Shown here piece after piece: positions 26,511 to 34,846 of a DNA stretch of 64,000 nt; position 1 is the first letter of the stretch; each line of letters begins with the position of its first letter. The notes under the pieces are model-generated. The model ran no database searches, was not told the DNA's origin, and saw only the letters and a program-made list of their open reading frames with translations. This DNA comes from Alphaproteobacteria bacterium (lineage in GTDB: Bacteria; Pseudomonadota; Alphaproteobacteria; Micropepsales; Micropepsaceae), in assembly GCA_017983635.1 (NCBI GenBank), contig JAGOBA010000016.1, forward strand, positions 1 through 64,000. The letters are read 5' to 3'. The position numbers and the translations under genes were made by a program.

Positions 26511-26933
26511 CTACGACTGCGCGAAGTAGAGATCGACGATGAGCGTGCCCGACGCGGGCAAGTTTGCTGTGCCGATCGTGATGAACACGGCTTCGTCCGC
26601 CGCCAACTTCGTGGCCATCACCGCCGCGTTGCCGAACAGCGTCGGCGTATCCGTCGCCGTGAAAACGCCCGCCGTGCGGTACTTACCCGTTGCGCCAGCC
26701 ACCCCGATCGCGACCGTTGACGTGCCGAGCGAGACCGACGCGGTCAGCACGCCGCGCAGGAACGACTCGCCCTTCGACGGGTAGGCCACAACGATCGTGT
26801 CCGCCGTCGTCTGCGCGGCCAGCGTGATGATCTCACGATAGACCCGCACGTTGCCGCCTTGCTGCGAACCGTCCATCTGCCCCACGGGTGTCTGCCCGCG
26901 TGGCGCGGTGTTCGCACCGAAAAGAACTGCCAT
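26511..26933 (-). CDS. Phage head decoration/structural protein
   Basis: 140 residues, beta-rich, Ala/Thr/Val dominated (LRGVLTASVSLGTSTVAIG; MATKLAADEAVFITI), without signal peptide. It directly follows the capsid gene in transcription order (24 nt gap), as small capsid-associated proteins do in related podoviruses. A head decoration or stabilising protein is likely; family not recognised. Confidence 0.65.
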   Translation of the reverse strand: MAVLFGANTAPRGQTPVGQMDGSQQGGNVRVYREIITLAAQTTADTIVVAYPSKGESFLRGVLTASVSLGTSTVAIGVAGATGKYRTAGVFTATDTPTLFGNAAVMATKLAADEAVFITIGTANLPASGTLIVDLYFAQS

Positions 26934-26957
26934 TGTTTTGTCTCCTTGTCCGTTCGC

Positions 26958-27839
26958 TTACTCGAAGCAGCCCACTTCCACGACGCCGACCTCCTGCAAA
27001 CGCGCAGCACCGATCGTCATGGAGTAGAAAACCTGCGTCGCGTAGTTCTTGTCCGCGCGCTCCGAGATCCGCGCCCCCGGTTGCGCACCAACGCCCAAAA
27101 CGACTTGGTCGCGTTGCCAGGCGACGCACGCCCGATCCGTCGCCGTGATGATCGGCACGATCTTCGTGCCGTCGATCCGCAGCCCGTCGACGCGAACGAA
27201 GTTGAAGCCGAGAAACGTCTCGACGTCGCCCTGCACCAACGCCTTCACGGAGTTGAAGTCGGCGCTCGTGATCTGCGTCGTGTTCAGCAAATCGGCGAGC
27301 TGCACCGACGTCACGGCGATATAGCGCCCTTCGCTGTCGATATCGGCCTGATCCATGAGCTTTTTAACGGAAATCAGTTTCGCCATCGTCAAGCCCGTGC
27401 CGCCGGCCGCGATCTTCTGACCGGCCGGCAAAGCAACGGAGGTCGAGCCGGTCTCGCCGGTGAACGCCGTGCCGCGGATCGCGTCCACGATCACTTCATC
27501 CATCGCCCGGCCCATCGCGTTCGCCGCCGACTTTGCATAGGTCGACGTCGGATCGATCAGCAGGCGAACCTTGTCCTCCTGATCGATCATGTCGGCCCAG
27601 TCGAAATCTTCCAGCGAACAACGCCGGCGCGCATGCGGCGTATCCATGCGCGGCGTATCGCTATGCCGCGAGGTCCGCCGGCGCGCCGCCGTGGCGCCGA
27701 TCTGATCGAAGAAGGCTTGCTTGCCGGTCACGTTCTCCACGCGCACGGCATCGCGCAGCTTCGAACCCTTCTGCTGCGCCAGCATCATCACATTCGCCGC
27801 ATACTGCTGAACGAATGCGGTCGTCACTTGAGTAGACAT
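26958..27839 (-). CDS. Major capsid protein
   Basis: 293 residues. SLEDFDWADMIDQEDKVRLL, DPTSTYAKSAANAMGRAMDE and GRYIAVTSVQLADLLNT are typical of capsid proteins of T7-like/alphaproteobacterial podoviruses. It lies after the scaffold in operon order, with only a toxin cassette in between. GCGGAGAG precedes the ATG. The sequence looks intact, so a head shell could still form. Confidence 0.88.
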   Translation of the reverse strand: MSTQVTTAFVQQYAANVMMLAQQKGSKLRDAVRVENVTGKQAFFDQIGATAARRRTSRHSDTPRMDTPHARRRCSLEDFDWADMIDQEDKVRLLIDPTSTYAKSAANAMGRAMDEVIVDAIRGTAFTGETGSTSVALPAGQKIAAGGTGLTMAKLISVKKLMDQADIDSEGRYIAVTSVQLADLLNTTQITSADFNSVKALVQGDVETFLGFNFVRVDGLRIDGTKIVPIITATDRACVAWQRDQVVLGVGAQPGARISERADKNYATQVFYSMTIGAARLQEVGVVEVGCFE

Positions 27840-28058
27840 ATGTCACTCTCCGCTTTGCTTGTTTGAAGTTGCAGTGAAGCGGAGCGGGTCCCGTTCAAAC
27901 GAACGGCCGCCTCCTGAGCGCCTGTCGCGCGCTCTGGCTATCGGCTTGACTTACAGGCTTGCAGCGGGGCGCGACGCGCGCGCGTGTCCGCGGAACGGGT
28001 CTCTACAGTCAGGTCGTCGAAAAATTGCCACAATGCGACGATCTATTAGGCGGGCAAC

Positions 28059-28901
28059 TTGGAGGGGCCCGTGACCACGTTTCTCACTTCGGTCCTAACA
28101 ATAGCTACCGCCACACTACTTGCGGTTTTGCCATCTCGGGCCCGCGACGCGCTCGTGCCGATTACGGAGTGCCCCGAGGAGGAGGCTGGCGACACCTGTG
28201 AGGTGGGCGGTCTTGCTTGGTACGGACCCACGTCAAAAGCACCGATCCGCCGCCACATCAGTGGCGATAAGGTGATCAAACAGTTTCTGGTCACCGGTCG
28301 CCTGAACGGCGGCCGCGCAAGGTCCTATGCGCTGACGTTTTCCCAGCCGACAACCGACTACTTCGCGGCAACGAACAGAAGCGGTCCCATTGCCCACGAC
28401 ACCGCATCGCTTGGCGAGAAGCACTTGGTCGTTCGAACGAACCAGGGCTCCCTTCGCATCCTATCAAGCGTTGGGATCGAGCCACCACCGCACATTGTCA
28501 TAGTTGACGAACGATCCTGGCAAGTCGTCGCGCGATACAGTTCACCATGTATCGACTTGACGTTCTTGAATCGAGTCAAACCCTTCTGGGATGAAGGGCG
28601 ACACATCTGCGTCGCACCGCTAAATGAAACGCAAGAGACCGCGACCGCGAAGAACTGCACAAAGCCGAAGCGGGTTCCCGTCTGCTCCCCCTATGAGGTG
28701 CCCAAGGGCTTCCTTCCAGCAATTGGAACAAAACTCAGCTCAATCGATGCGGCAGTCCGAGATTTTCGAACGCTTCGACTCAACGCAAACAACACCGATG
28801 GCACCCACTTCGGAGGAAGCGGATGGTCCGTGCGCGCTTACCGGGTGACAGGCACACACTATCTCGTACTGCGTGGACTGTGCGGCGATTGCGACGAGTA
28901 A
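28059..28901 (+). CDS. Secreted protein, putative immunity to the M23 effector
   Basis: 280 residues (an alternative GTG start at 28071). Signal peptide LTIATATLLAVLPSRA. It aligns over its length with the product of 45603-46457: ITECPEEEAGDTCEVG with IVECPEDPNQDGDCRLG, VTGRLNGGRARSYALTFSQP with MSGRLNDGPIRRYSLSFTQP, DYFAATNRSGPIA with DYFARTNHSGPLA. Plus strand, meeting the M23 effector gene tail to tail (6 nt). The homologous copy likewise lies beside the only other intact M23 toxin. A periplasmic inhibitor of an M23 endopeptidase is the simplest interpretation; not proven. Confidence 0.7.
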   Translation: MEGPVTTFLTSVLTIATATLLAVLPSRARDALVPITECPEEEAGDTCEVGGLAWYGPTSKAPIRRHISGDKVIKQFLVTGRLNGGRARSYALTFSQPTTDYFAATNRSGPIAHDTASLGEKHLVVRTNQGSLRILSSVGIEPPPHIVIVDERSWQVVARYSSPCIDLTFLNRVKPFWDEGRHICVAPLNETQETATAKNCTKPKRVPVCSPYEVPKGFLPAIGTKLSSIDAAVRDFRTLRLNANNTDGTHFGGSGWSVRAYRVTGTHYLVLRGLCGDCDE

Positions 28902-28907
28902 CCGCCG

Positions 28908-30323
28908 TTATTCGAATTGGCGAACGCTCCAATCAATGGCGTCGTCAATGAAATCCGGCATCGGTACTCGAAGAAATGTCCGAGCCTTCTTCTCGAGAAA
29001 GAACGTCGGATCGACAACCCAACTCTCGCCGTTTGGCTCAGTGACCCGTATCTGAATGTGAGTGTGATCGTGGTCGCCGTCGACCTCACCCAATATCTCG
29101 CCCGCGTCGAACTGAAGTGGCGCCCCTGTTCGCTGAGCCTCCGCCAGCTTGGCGAGAAAGGCTGGACTCTGTTCGACATGCAACATCTCCAAGATGATGC
29201 CGTCGCCAAGCGAAAACCGAAACATGTTTATGGTTCGCTGGCCGTACACAGGATCGTTCGGCGTGACCGACACAAAACCAAGATAGGTGGCCCGCGTTGG
29301 AAGGCGAACGGCACGCGAATAGACCTTCCGCTGGCCTTGCAGGTCGTACTCGGGATCGTTGGGATACTTGTACGGCGCATCATAGGCGCCGTGATACACG
29401 GTGGTGTCGCCCGGTCCGGGACGGTCGGCGCCAAAATACCCATACCCCTCGTCGAGTCGTCCGGCCCCCGATGGCTTTCCTGTGGGGTGAATCCAATTCC
29501 GATTAAGAAGATTCTCTTGCTGCCGCCGCGTAAGTCGGCTCGGAGGGACAAGAAGAGTGCCATTGCTGGTTCTGGGGTCCGACTTCTTCTCCCACGCCCC
29601 GTATTCAAAGCCTGGAACCGGCTGCTTGTCTGACTTTGGTCGTGCAAAGGGACCAGTCGGACTCGGCGTCGACCGGAATCCGTCCTCCCCTCCCTCCTCG
29701 GGCGGCAGCAAATCCTCCCACTTCCACCAGGACGATGTCTCTCTCGTTCCCCTCGTGGGCTGCGGGCTCTGTTGCGTCGGCAAGGCTTGCATCGGATATG
29801 TCCGGCGCAACGGTGCAGGACTCGGCGGAACACCCAAGCGCGATGCCGGAGACCCTTCGGGTTCTCGCATTGCGCCATCCAACCCTTGACCGCGGATCGC
29901 CTTCAGATGAGACGCAAGTTCCTGCGCGGCGCCCGGCGTGGCGCTACGATCAAAGCTATCAAGAAGTACTCTCATGGAACCGTGTTGATATTCTATGGGA
30001 AGGCTGCCGACGTCCTTCATTTCCGCCTTCACAAATTGCGGCGGCAAGACCGGATGCGCGTGTGTTGGCACCCCTTGAACCCGGAAGGCGGCGGACGTGG
30101 CGTCAACGATCGCTTTGGCGGCCACACGCAACCCTTCGCTGTCGCCTGCTTGCTTCGCATCGTTCCAATGGGCGATCGCGCTATCGATCGCTGGCGTTCG
30201 GATGTCGTCCGCGTGGCGCTGAGCAACGTCATTCGGATCAGCGAACATATCTTCAGGAGCCCTGAAAATTGTTCGGCGGTTGAGGTCTGGCGCAACCTTG
30301 AAGCGATAGTCTGATTTGATCAT
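28908..30323 (-). CDS. FRAP-domain M23 metallopeptidase effector
   Basis: 471 residues from the ATG at 30323. Residues ~1-140 are the shared N-terminal domain (TIFRAPEDMFADPNDVAQRH, AGDSEGLRVAAKAIVDATSA, GVPTHAHPVLPPQF). A Pro-rich linker follows to ~250. The C-terminal domain is M23-like: HPTGKPSG, GYGYFGADR, VYHGAYD (HxxxD), a GDGIILEMLHV strand and DHTHIQIRV (HxH), then VVDPTFF. Both zinc-ligand motifs are intact, so it should cleave peptidoglycan cross-bridges. No signal peptide. It sits between scaffold and capsid genes, where no enzyme is expected. The convergent gene is its likely immunity. Confidence 0.75.
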   Translation of the reverse strand: MIKSDYRFKVAPDLNRRTIFRAPEDMFADPNDVAQRHADDIRTPAIDSAIAHWNDAKQAGDSEGLRVAAKAIVDATSAAFRVQGVPTHAHPVLPPQFVKAEMKDVGSLPIEYQHGSMRVLLDSFDRSATPGAAQELASHLKAIRGQGLDGAMREPEGSPASRLGVPPSPAPLRRTYPMQALPTQQSPQPTRGTRETSSWWKWEDLLPPEEGGEDGFRSTPSPTGPFARPKSDKQPVPGFEYGAWEKKSDPRTSNGTLLVPPSRLTRRQQENLLNRNWIHPTGKPSGAGRLDEGYGYFGADRPGPGDTTVYHGAYDAPYKYPNDPEYDLQGQRKVYSRAVRLPTRATYLGFVSVTPNDPVYGQRTINMFRFSLGDGIILEMLHVEQSPAFLAKLAEAQRTGAPLQFDAGEILGEVDGDHDHTHIQIRVTEPNGESWVVDPTFFLEKKARTFLRVPMPDFIDDAIDWSVRQFE

Positions 30324-30372
30324 GGCTTTTCTCCTGCCTTCACAACGAGATCGCGCAATTGGTTCGCCCAAC

Positions 30373-31191
30373 CTACGCCTGACTCGGCTCCGCATACGCC
30401 CGCTCGAACAGCTGCTGCACCTGCTCCACCATCGCCTGATGCTCCGGATGGTCCCGCTTCGTGTAGGCCTCTTTCGCCATCAGTTTCTGCGCCTCGCGCC
30501 GCGCTTCGTCGGGCGTGATGGAGAAGCCGTGCGCCTTACCGATCTTGAGCGAGTCCTCGCTCATCATTGACCCGATCTTCGCGAACGCGCGCACGAGTTC
30601 CGGGTTGTTGCCGGCTCCAGTCTGGTTGAGGAAATCGATCAGCGGCTGTCCGCCGAAATAGCGCGCGGCGCGTGAGGCGGTCGCGACCTTCGTGTCATAG
30701 GACGGGCCCCATTCCTGCTGCAGCTGCGCTGTTGCGTTCGTCTCGTCGTCGATCCGCCCGCGCATCGCTGTTTGAAAACTCTGCGATTGATGGCCCGCAT
30801 AAAACTCGAGCAACCCCTGCACCTGCCGCGGCGTCAGACCCAGCTTGTGCGCCACCGGCAAAGCGGCCCTTTCGAACGTCTCGTCATACGCCACACCTTG
30901 CGGCAGTTGCGGTCGCTGCAGTTCATAGCCGTCGGCCGAACGCGGAATGCCAAGCTTCGCCCGCGCCGTCTCGTCCCAAACGCCATCCTTCGGCAACGGA
31001 ATCTTGTCGGCGCCGATCGCACGCTGCGCATGCGCATAGGCCTGCACGACGTCGGCCGGCGACTTGTACCCTTTCGCCTCGACGAGTTGCTTCAACTCCG
31101 GCGCCAGTGCGGATGTCCAATCGTCGCCGCTATGCGGCGGCACGTCCAGCACGGTCGGCGCGTCTTCAACGTGGCTAAAGTCGTCAGTCAT
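30373..31191 (-). CDS. Phage scaffolding / capsid assembly protein
   Basis: 272 residues from the ATG at 31191. Acidic N-terminus, central helical region (SPADVVQAYAHAQRAIGADK, KLGIPRSADGYEL, GLTPRQVQGLLEFYAGHQ), charged C-terminus (HPEHQAMVEQVQQLFERA). These are features of the capsid assembly proteins of T7-like phages. Gene position between portal and capsid agrees. Overlaps the Bbp19-like gene by 8 nt. Confidence 0.82.
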   Translation of the reverse strand: MTDDFSHVEDAPTVLDVPPHSGDDWTSALAPELKQLVEAKGYKSPADVVQAYAHAQRAIGADKIPLPKDGVWDETARAKLGIPRSADGYELQRPQLPQGVAYDETFERAALPVAHKLGLTPRQVQGLLEFYAGHQSQSFQTAMRGRIDDETNATAQLQQEWGPSYDTKVATASRAARYFGGQPLIDFLNQTGAGNNPELVRAFAKIGSMMSEDSLKIGKAHGFSITPDEARREAQKLMAKEAYTKRDHPEHQAMVEQVQQLFERAYAEPSQA

Positions 31192-31459
31192 CGAACCTCT
31201 CTCCATCGGCAATGGTCACGAAATCGGAAGGCCTCAGCCCGCACATCCGCGTGATGTGCAGCCACACGCGGCGCTTGCCTTCCTCAACGCCGCGCTCGAA
31301 CTCGTTCGCGCCGGCAACGGGTGCCGCCGCGTTGCAGAACATCGCGAGATCGCGCACCAATAAGTCGCGCCCCTGCAGCGCGATGCGATATTGTTCCGCC
31401 ACATGGCGCGCCCGCTTGCGGCCCCAAAGCGCTAGGATGATGTCCGGAAGTGTCTGCAT
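31184..31459 (-). CDS. Bbp19-like small phage protein
   Basis: 91 residues (LAMFCNAAAPVAGANEFERG, EEGKRRVWLHITRMCGLRPS). Size, sequence style and position between portal and scaffold match the Bbp19 family of Bordetella phage BPP-1 and relatives, whose role is unknown. Overlaps the scaffold gene. Confidence 0.65.
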   Translation of the reverse strand: MQTLPDIILALWGRKRARHVAEQYRIALQGRDLLVRDLAMFCNAAAPVAGANEFERGVEEGKRRVWLHITRMCGLRPSDFVTIADGERFDD

Positions 31460-31526
31460 GGATACCTCGTGAGTTGACCTTCGCCGTCGGCTCGCCTATT
31501 CGACGCGCCTCACAGCGGAGGTCGTG

Positions 31527-31907
31527 ATGGTTCAACTGATTTCGTCCGGTTCGTCGTTCGAGCACGACATGGCGTACTCGCGTGCCGTCGTCGATGGCGA
31601 CTGGATCTTCGTCTCCGGCACGACCGGCTTCGACTACAAGACGATGACGATCTCTCCCGACATCGCCGAGCAGACCGAGCAGTGTTTCAAAAACATCGCC
31701 GCCGCGCTTGAGCAGGCAGGTGCGACTCTCAAGAACATCGTCCGCGTGCACTACATCTTGCCGAACGCGAAAGACTTCCCTGCCTGTTGGCCCGCCATGC
31801 GCAAGTACCTCGGCGACATCCGCCCCGCGGCCACGATGTTCAGCGCCGGCCTCGCCGACGACCGCATGAAGATCGAGATCGAGGTGACGGCCCGCCGCGG
31901 CAACTAA
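31527..31907 (+). CDS. RidA/YjgF family protein
   Basis: 126 residues from the ATG at 31527. YSRAVVDGDWIFVSGTTGFD, DIAEQTEQCFKNIAAALEQA and PAATMFSAGLADDRMKIEIE are RidA-family motifs; such proteins deaminate reactive enamine/imine intermediates. It lies on the plus strand inside the phage operon, its stop codon overlapping that of the portal gene, so it must have its own promoter. A cargo gene, not a virion component. Confidence 0.85.
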   Translation: MVQLISSGSSFEHDMAYSRAVVDGDWIFVSGTTGFDYKTMTISPDIAEQTEQCFKNIAAALEQAGATLKNIVRVHYILPNAKDFPACWPAMRKYLGDIRPAATMFSAGLADDRMKIEIEVTARRGN

Positions 31908-33619
31908 GCCGCCGGCCGCCCGCGCATCGCACCGCGTAGCATCTCCAGCGCTTGGGCGACATCGCCCGCGCCCATTGGTTGCTGCCCACTCTTGATCGCG
32001 GCCTCGCCGGCCTGCGCGCCGCTCTTGGCCGAGTCGGCGACCTTCTTCATCACGTCGGCACCCTGCGCACCCATGGCGAGGCTCTGCTGCATCGCCTGCG
32101 CCTGCTCGCGTTCCTTGCGCATCTCTTTCACTTGATCGGAGCCGCGCATGATCTTCGCCGGCACCGCCCAGCCGCGGCCCAGCACCTGCACCGCCTCATC
32201 ATGATCGACATTGTCAAGCACCGAAGGATCGACTTGCGCAATCTGGCCCAGCGACTGATAAAGCCGCGACACCGCCTGCGCCTCGCCCGCCATCTGCGCC
32301 CGCGCCAGTGGCGACACGTACTCGATCGTCATCGCCGCGCCTTGGATTTCTTCCGGCGGCGGCGGCAATTGGTTCGCCCGGAGCAACAGGCCGAACCGGC
32401 GCTTGATCAACGGCGACAAGAACTCGCTCTGTATCCGCCCCAGATTGGGCCCGAGCAGCCGCAGCTTCTCCTCCTGCCGTCCCATCCACTCCGTCGCCGT
32501 CATGTTCGGCGAACCGATCATCTGCATCAGCGAAAAGTAGAAGCTCTCCTTGATCGCATTGCGCCGCTGCTCCATCATCTCCAGCGTGATGCCGACGTTC
32601 CCGCCCGTCATCAGCGGCCGCAGCAACTGCTGCCCATTCTGATCGATCGCGCCATAGGTGATCCCGCCCGGCCACGTATGCGCCGCCTTGATCACACCCT
32701 CGTCGGCGGCGGCCAGCGGCGGGTCGGCAATCTTCTGCGCCGCCCTGATCGCCGTCTCGTCCATGCGGTTCAGCATCTTCACGTCGGGCAACACCTGCTC
32801 GCCGATCCCGCGCCCGTACACTTCCCCCGCCGCCTGCGCCCAACGCGGCACGTGATACGGCATCTCGTAGTAGCCGCCCTCCGCCACCTTATGGCGCGAC
32901 TCCTCCTCGACGTAAGTCGAGAGGAACGGCCGCGCCGCCGCGTCAAGTTTGTCCGGCTTGTACGTCAGGTTCGGATAAACGCCGTGAATGAAGTGGATGA
33001 GACAGAACGGATCCTTCTCCGCCACGCGCGCCGTCCGCTCCGACAGCGCCTCGCCAAACATCTCGATCGCCTGCTTACCCGTCAGCGCGAAGCGGCGATA
33101 GACCGTGTCAACGTCGCCATAGGCACTCTCCGAAATCACACACTCGCTCAGCGGACGGACGTTGTCGTTGATCCGCCCCTGCCCCGGGATTTCCTCGGAG
33201 TAGAAGATTGCCGTGCCGAAGCACGCGAGATCCGCATACATCGACGGCAATACCGAATAGAACCGCGACACCTGCGGCCCAAACGAGTGCAAGATCCGCG
33301 TCTCCGCCTCATAGAGCCAATCGCGCACCGGATCGTAGTCGTTCAGCTCGTCATCCTGCAGCCGGAGCGCGAACCAACGGTTCGCCGGATTCGTCATCAT
33401 GCCATAAATGCCGCCAGCAAAACTGTCCGCCGCCATCAACGGCGTGGAGTCGTAGATGCGCGTGTGCCGCTTGTCGCCCGCCGTGCGCATCGTCGTGAAC
33501 TCGGCCCGCAGCGGCCGCACATAGTCCGCGATCTCCTGCCAAGTCCGCTCGAATTGCGCCCGCTCGGCCTTCAGCTTGTTCCAGTGCAGGACCAGCTCCT
33601 GCGGGGTACGATCCGTCAT
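31904..33619 (-). CDS. Portal (head-to-tail connector) protein
   Basis: 571 residues from the ATG at 33619. Matches the T7 gp8/head-to-tail connecting family: FERTWQEIADYVRPLRAEF, HTRIYDSTPLMAADSFAGGI, ADLACFGTAIFYSEEIPGQG, RPLSECVISESAYGDVD and LHQ-like C-terminal linker rich in Gln/Ala. It forms the dodecameric packaging vertex. Intact length. A convergent RidA gene overlaps its stop. Confidence 0.9.
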   Translation of the reverse strand: MTDRTPQELVLHWNKLKAERAQFERTWQEIADYVRPLRAEFTTMRTAGDKRHTRIYDSTPLMAADSFAGGIYGMMTNPANRWFALRLQDDELNDYDPVRDWLYEAETRILHSFGPQVSRFYSVLPSMYADLACFGTAIFYSEEIPGQGRINDNVRPLSECVISESAYGDVDTVYRRFALTGKQAIEMFGEALSERTARVAEKDPFCLIHFIHGVYPNLTYKPDKLDAAARPFLSTYVEEESRHKVAEGGYYEMPYHVPRWAQAAGEVYGRGIGEQVLPDVKMLNRMDETAIRAAQKIADPPLAAADEGVIKAAHTWPGGITYGAIDQNGQQLLRPLMTGGNVGITLEMMEQRRNAIKESFYFSLMQMIGSPNMTATEWMGRQEEKLRLLGPNLGRIQSEFLSPLIKRRFGLLLRANQLPPPPEEIQGAAMTIEYVSPLARAQMAGEAQAVSRLYQSLGQIAQVDPSVLDNVDHDEAVQVLGRGWAVPAKIMRGSDQVKEMRKEREQAQAMQQSLAMGAQGADVMKKVADSAKSGAQAGEAAIKSGQQPMGAGDVAQALEMLRGAMRGRPAA

Positions 33620-33710
33620 GTCCAACCCGTTCGTTGAGGAAATACCTGCATTCCCGCGCGTTGCCGCGCGCCCGCCACACGCGTAACATCAAGACATCTG
33701 GGGACACCCG

Positions 33711-34277
33711 ATGTCGGCCGACGAAAATCAAATCGCTCCAAAACCCGGGCGCGCTCTAAAGCCCGAAGACACCGACGCCATTTGGTGGCTCGCCCGCTGG
33801 ATCGGCATCCCGCTCTTGCTCGTGGTTGCCGTCTTCTACAGCGAGTACCTCTTCCCCCACCGCGCCGCGATCGACATCGTGCCGACGATCACCCGTCAAG
33901 AGGTGCACCCCTATCCGTTCCCGCCCGGCGCCACGGGACCGACACTCGCGCCGCCCGAGGTGCCGCGCGCTGCACCGGCGATCCCGCCGACGATCGTCGA
34001 GATACCGGCCCCCACACCCGCCGACATCGTCGCCCGCCCGATCGCGCAACCTCAACCGGACTTTCCGCGGCGTGCGCTGGAGGCAGAACGCGAAGGCATG
34101 GTCCGCCTGCGCATCACCATCGCCCCCGACGGCTCCGTCAGCGATGCCGTCGTTCTTTATGCGCGACCTACCGGCTGGTTTGAAAGCGCCGCCATCGCTG
34201 GCGTCAAACGCTGGCGCTACCAGCCCCCACCGCGCCCAATCTCGACGGAAGTGGAAATCGAATTCAAACTGAATTGA
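33711..34277 (+). CDS. TonB-family C-terminal domain protein
   Basis: 188 residues. One transmembrane helix near residues 30-50 (IGIPLLLVVAVFYSEYLF), a Pro-rich spacer, then a TonB C-terminal domain (QPDFPRRALEAEREGMVRLR, VKRWRYQPP). Such proteins couple proton-motive force to outer-membrane transporters. No ExbB/ExbD or receptor gene nearby. Plus strand within the phage block, starting 91 nt from the divergent portal gene. Its 3' end overlaps 34264-34785. Confidence 0.85.
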   Translation: MSADENQIAPKPGRALKPEDTDAIWWLARWIGIPLLLVVAVFYSEYLFPHRAAIDIVPTITRQEVHPYPFPPGATGPTLAPPEVPRAAPAIPPTIVEIPAPTPADIVARPIAQPQPDFPRRALEAEREGMVRLRITIAPDGSVSDAVVLYARPTGWFESAAIAGVKRWRYQPPPRPISTEVEIEFKLN

Positions 34278-34785
34278 TCCGACGCCCCGCGGCACCGAGC
34301 AGAAACAGCACAAGCGCAGGCCCGGTGAGCGACAACCACCAATCGACCACATAACGGCGGTCCTTCGCCTTCGCCACCTCCGCCGCCCGAAGATACGCGT
34401 GATAGAGCGAATGACGCCGCCTCGGCGCCTTGAAACTGTCGATCTCCTGAATTCTACGCGTATCATTGGCGGGCGACATTCGACGCTGCCACTTCAGTTC
34501 GTCCTTCAGCTCCCGGTCGAAAGCGTGGTAGCTGAGGTCATAGTCGACGCTTATGGCGGAGCTGTTCGGTTCGAATGCAAGACCTAGTGAGACTCTAACC
34601 GGTGGCATTTCATCAGCTCCAGCGAACAAATGCTCCGACACTCCAAGCGTGCACATCCAATCTATCATCACACGTATCCGCTCGCGCGGCGGCGACAACG
34701 GAACCGTCGCCGAAAATCCCAAAGCCCATGCGAATGCCAGAAACGGCATCCACATGAGCGGTCGCATGTAAAGCAGCAACGCCAT
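34264..34785 (-). CDS. Membrane protein, putative immunity to HELGH protease
   Basis: 173 residues. Two hydrophobic segments: near the N-terminus (MWMPFLAFAWALGFSATVPL) and C-terminus (WWLSLTGPALVLFLLGAAG). The ~100 residues between them would lie in the periplasm. It follows the 34847-36316 metalloprotease gene by 61 nt on the same strand, the usual effector-immunity order here. Role inferred from position. Confidence 0.55.
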   Translation of the reverse strand: MALLLYMRPLMWMPFLAFAWALGFSATVPLSPPRERIRVMIDWMCTLGVSEHLFAGADEMPPVRVSLGLAFEPNSSAISVDYDLSYHAFDRELKDELKWQRRMSPANDTRRIQEIDSFKAPRRRHSLYHAYLRAAEVAKAKDRRYVVDWWLSLTGPALVLFLLGAAGRRINSV

Positions 34786-34846
34786 CGCAACGCCAAAGAA
34801 GTGATGACCGAAGCTGTCCGCGAATTGCGGCCGGATCGTGGCCCGT

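Noticed and set aside
31952..33637. 561-codon plus-strand ORF over the portal gene
   Set aside because: Arg/His-rich shadow of the antisense portal frame; no family features, and the minus-strand portal protein is well matched.
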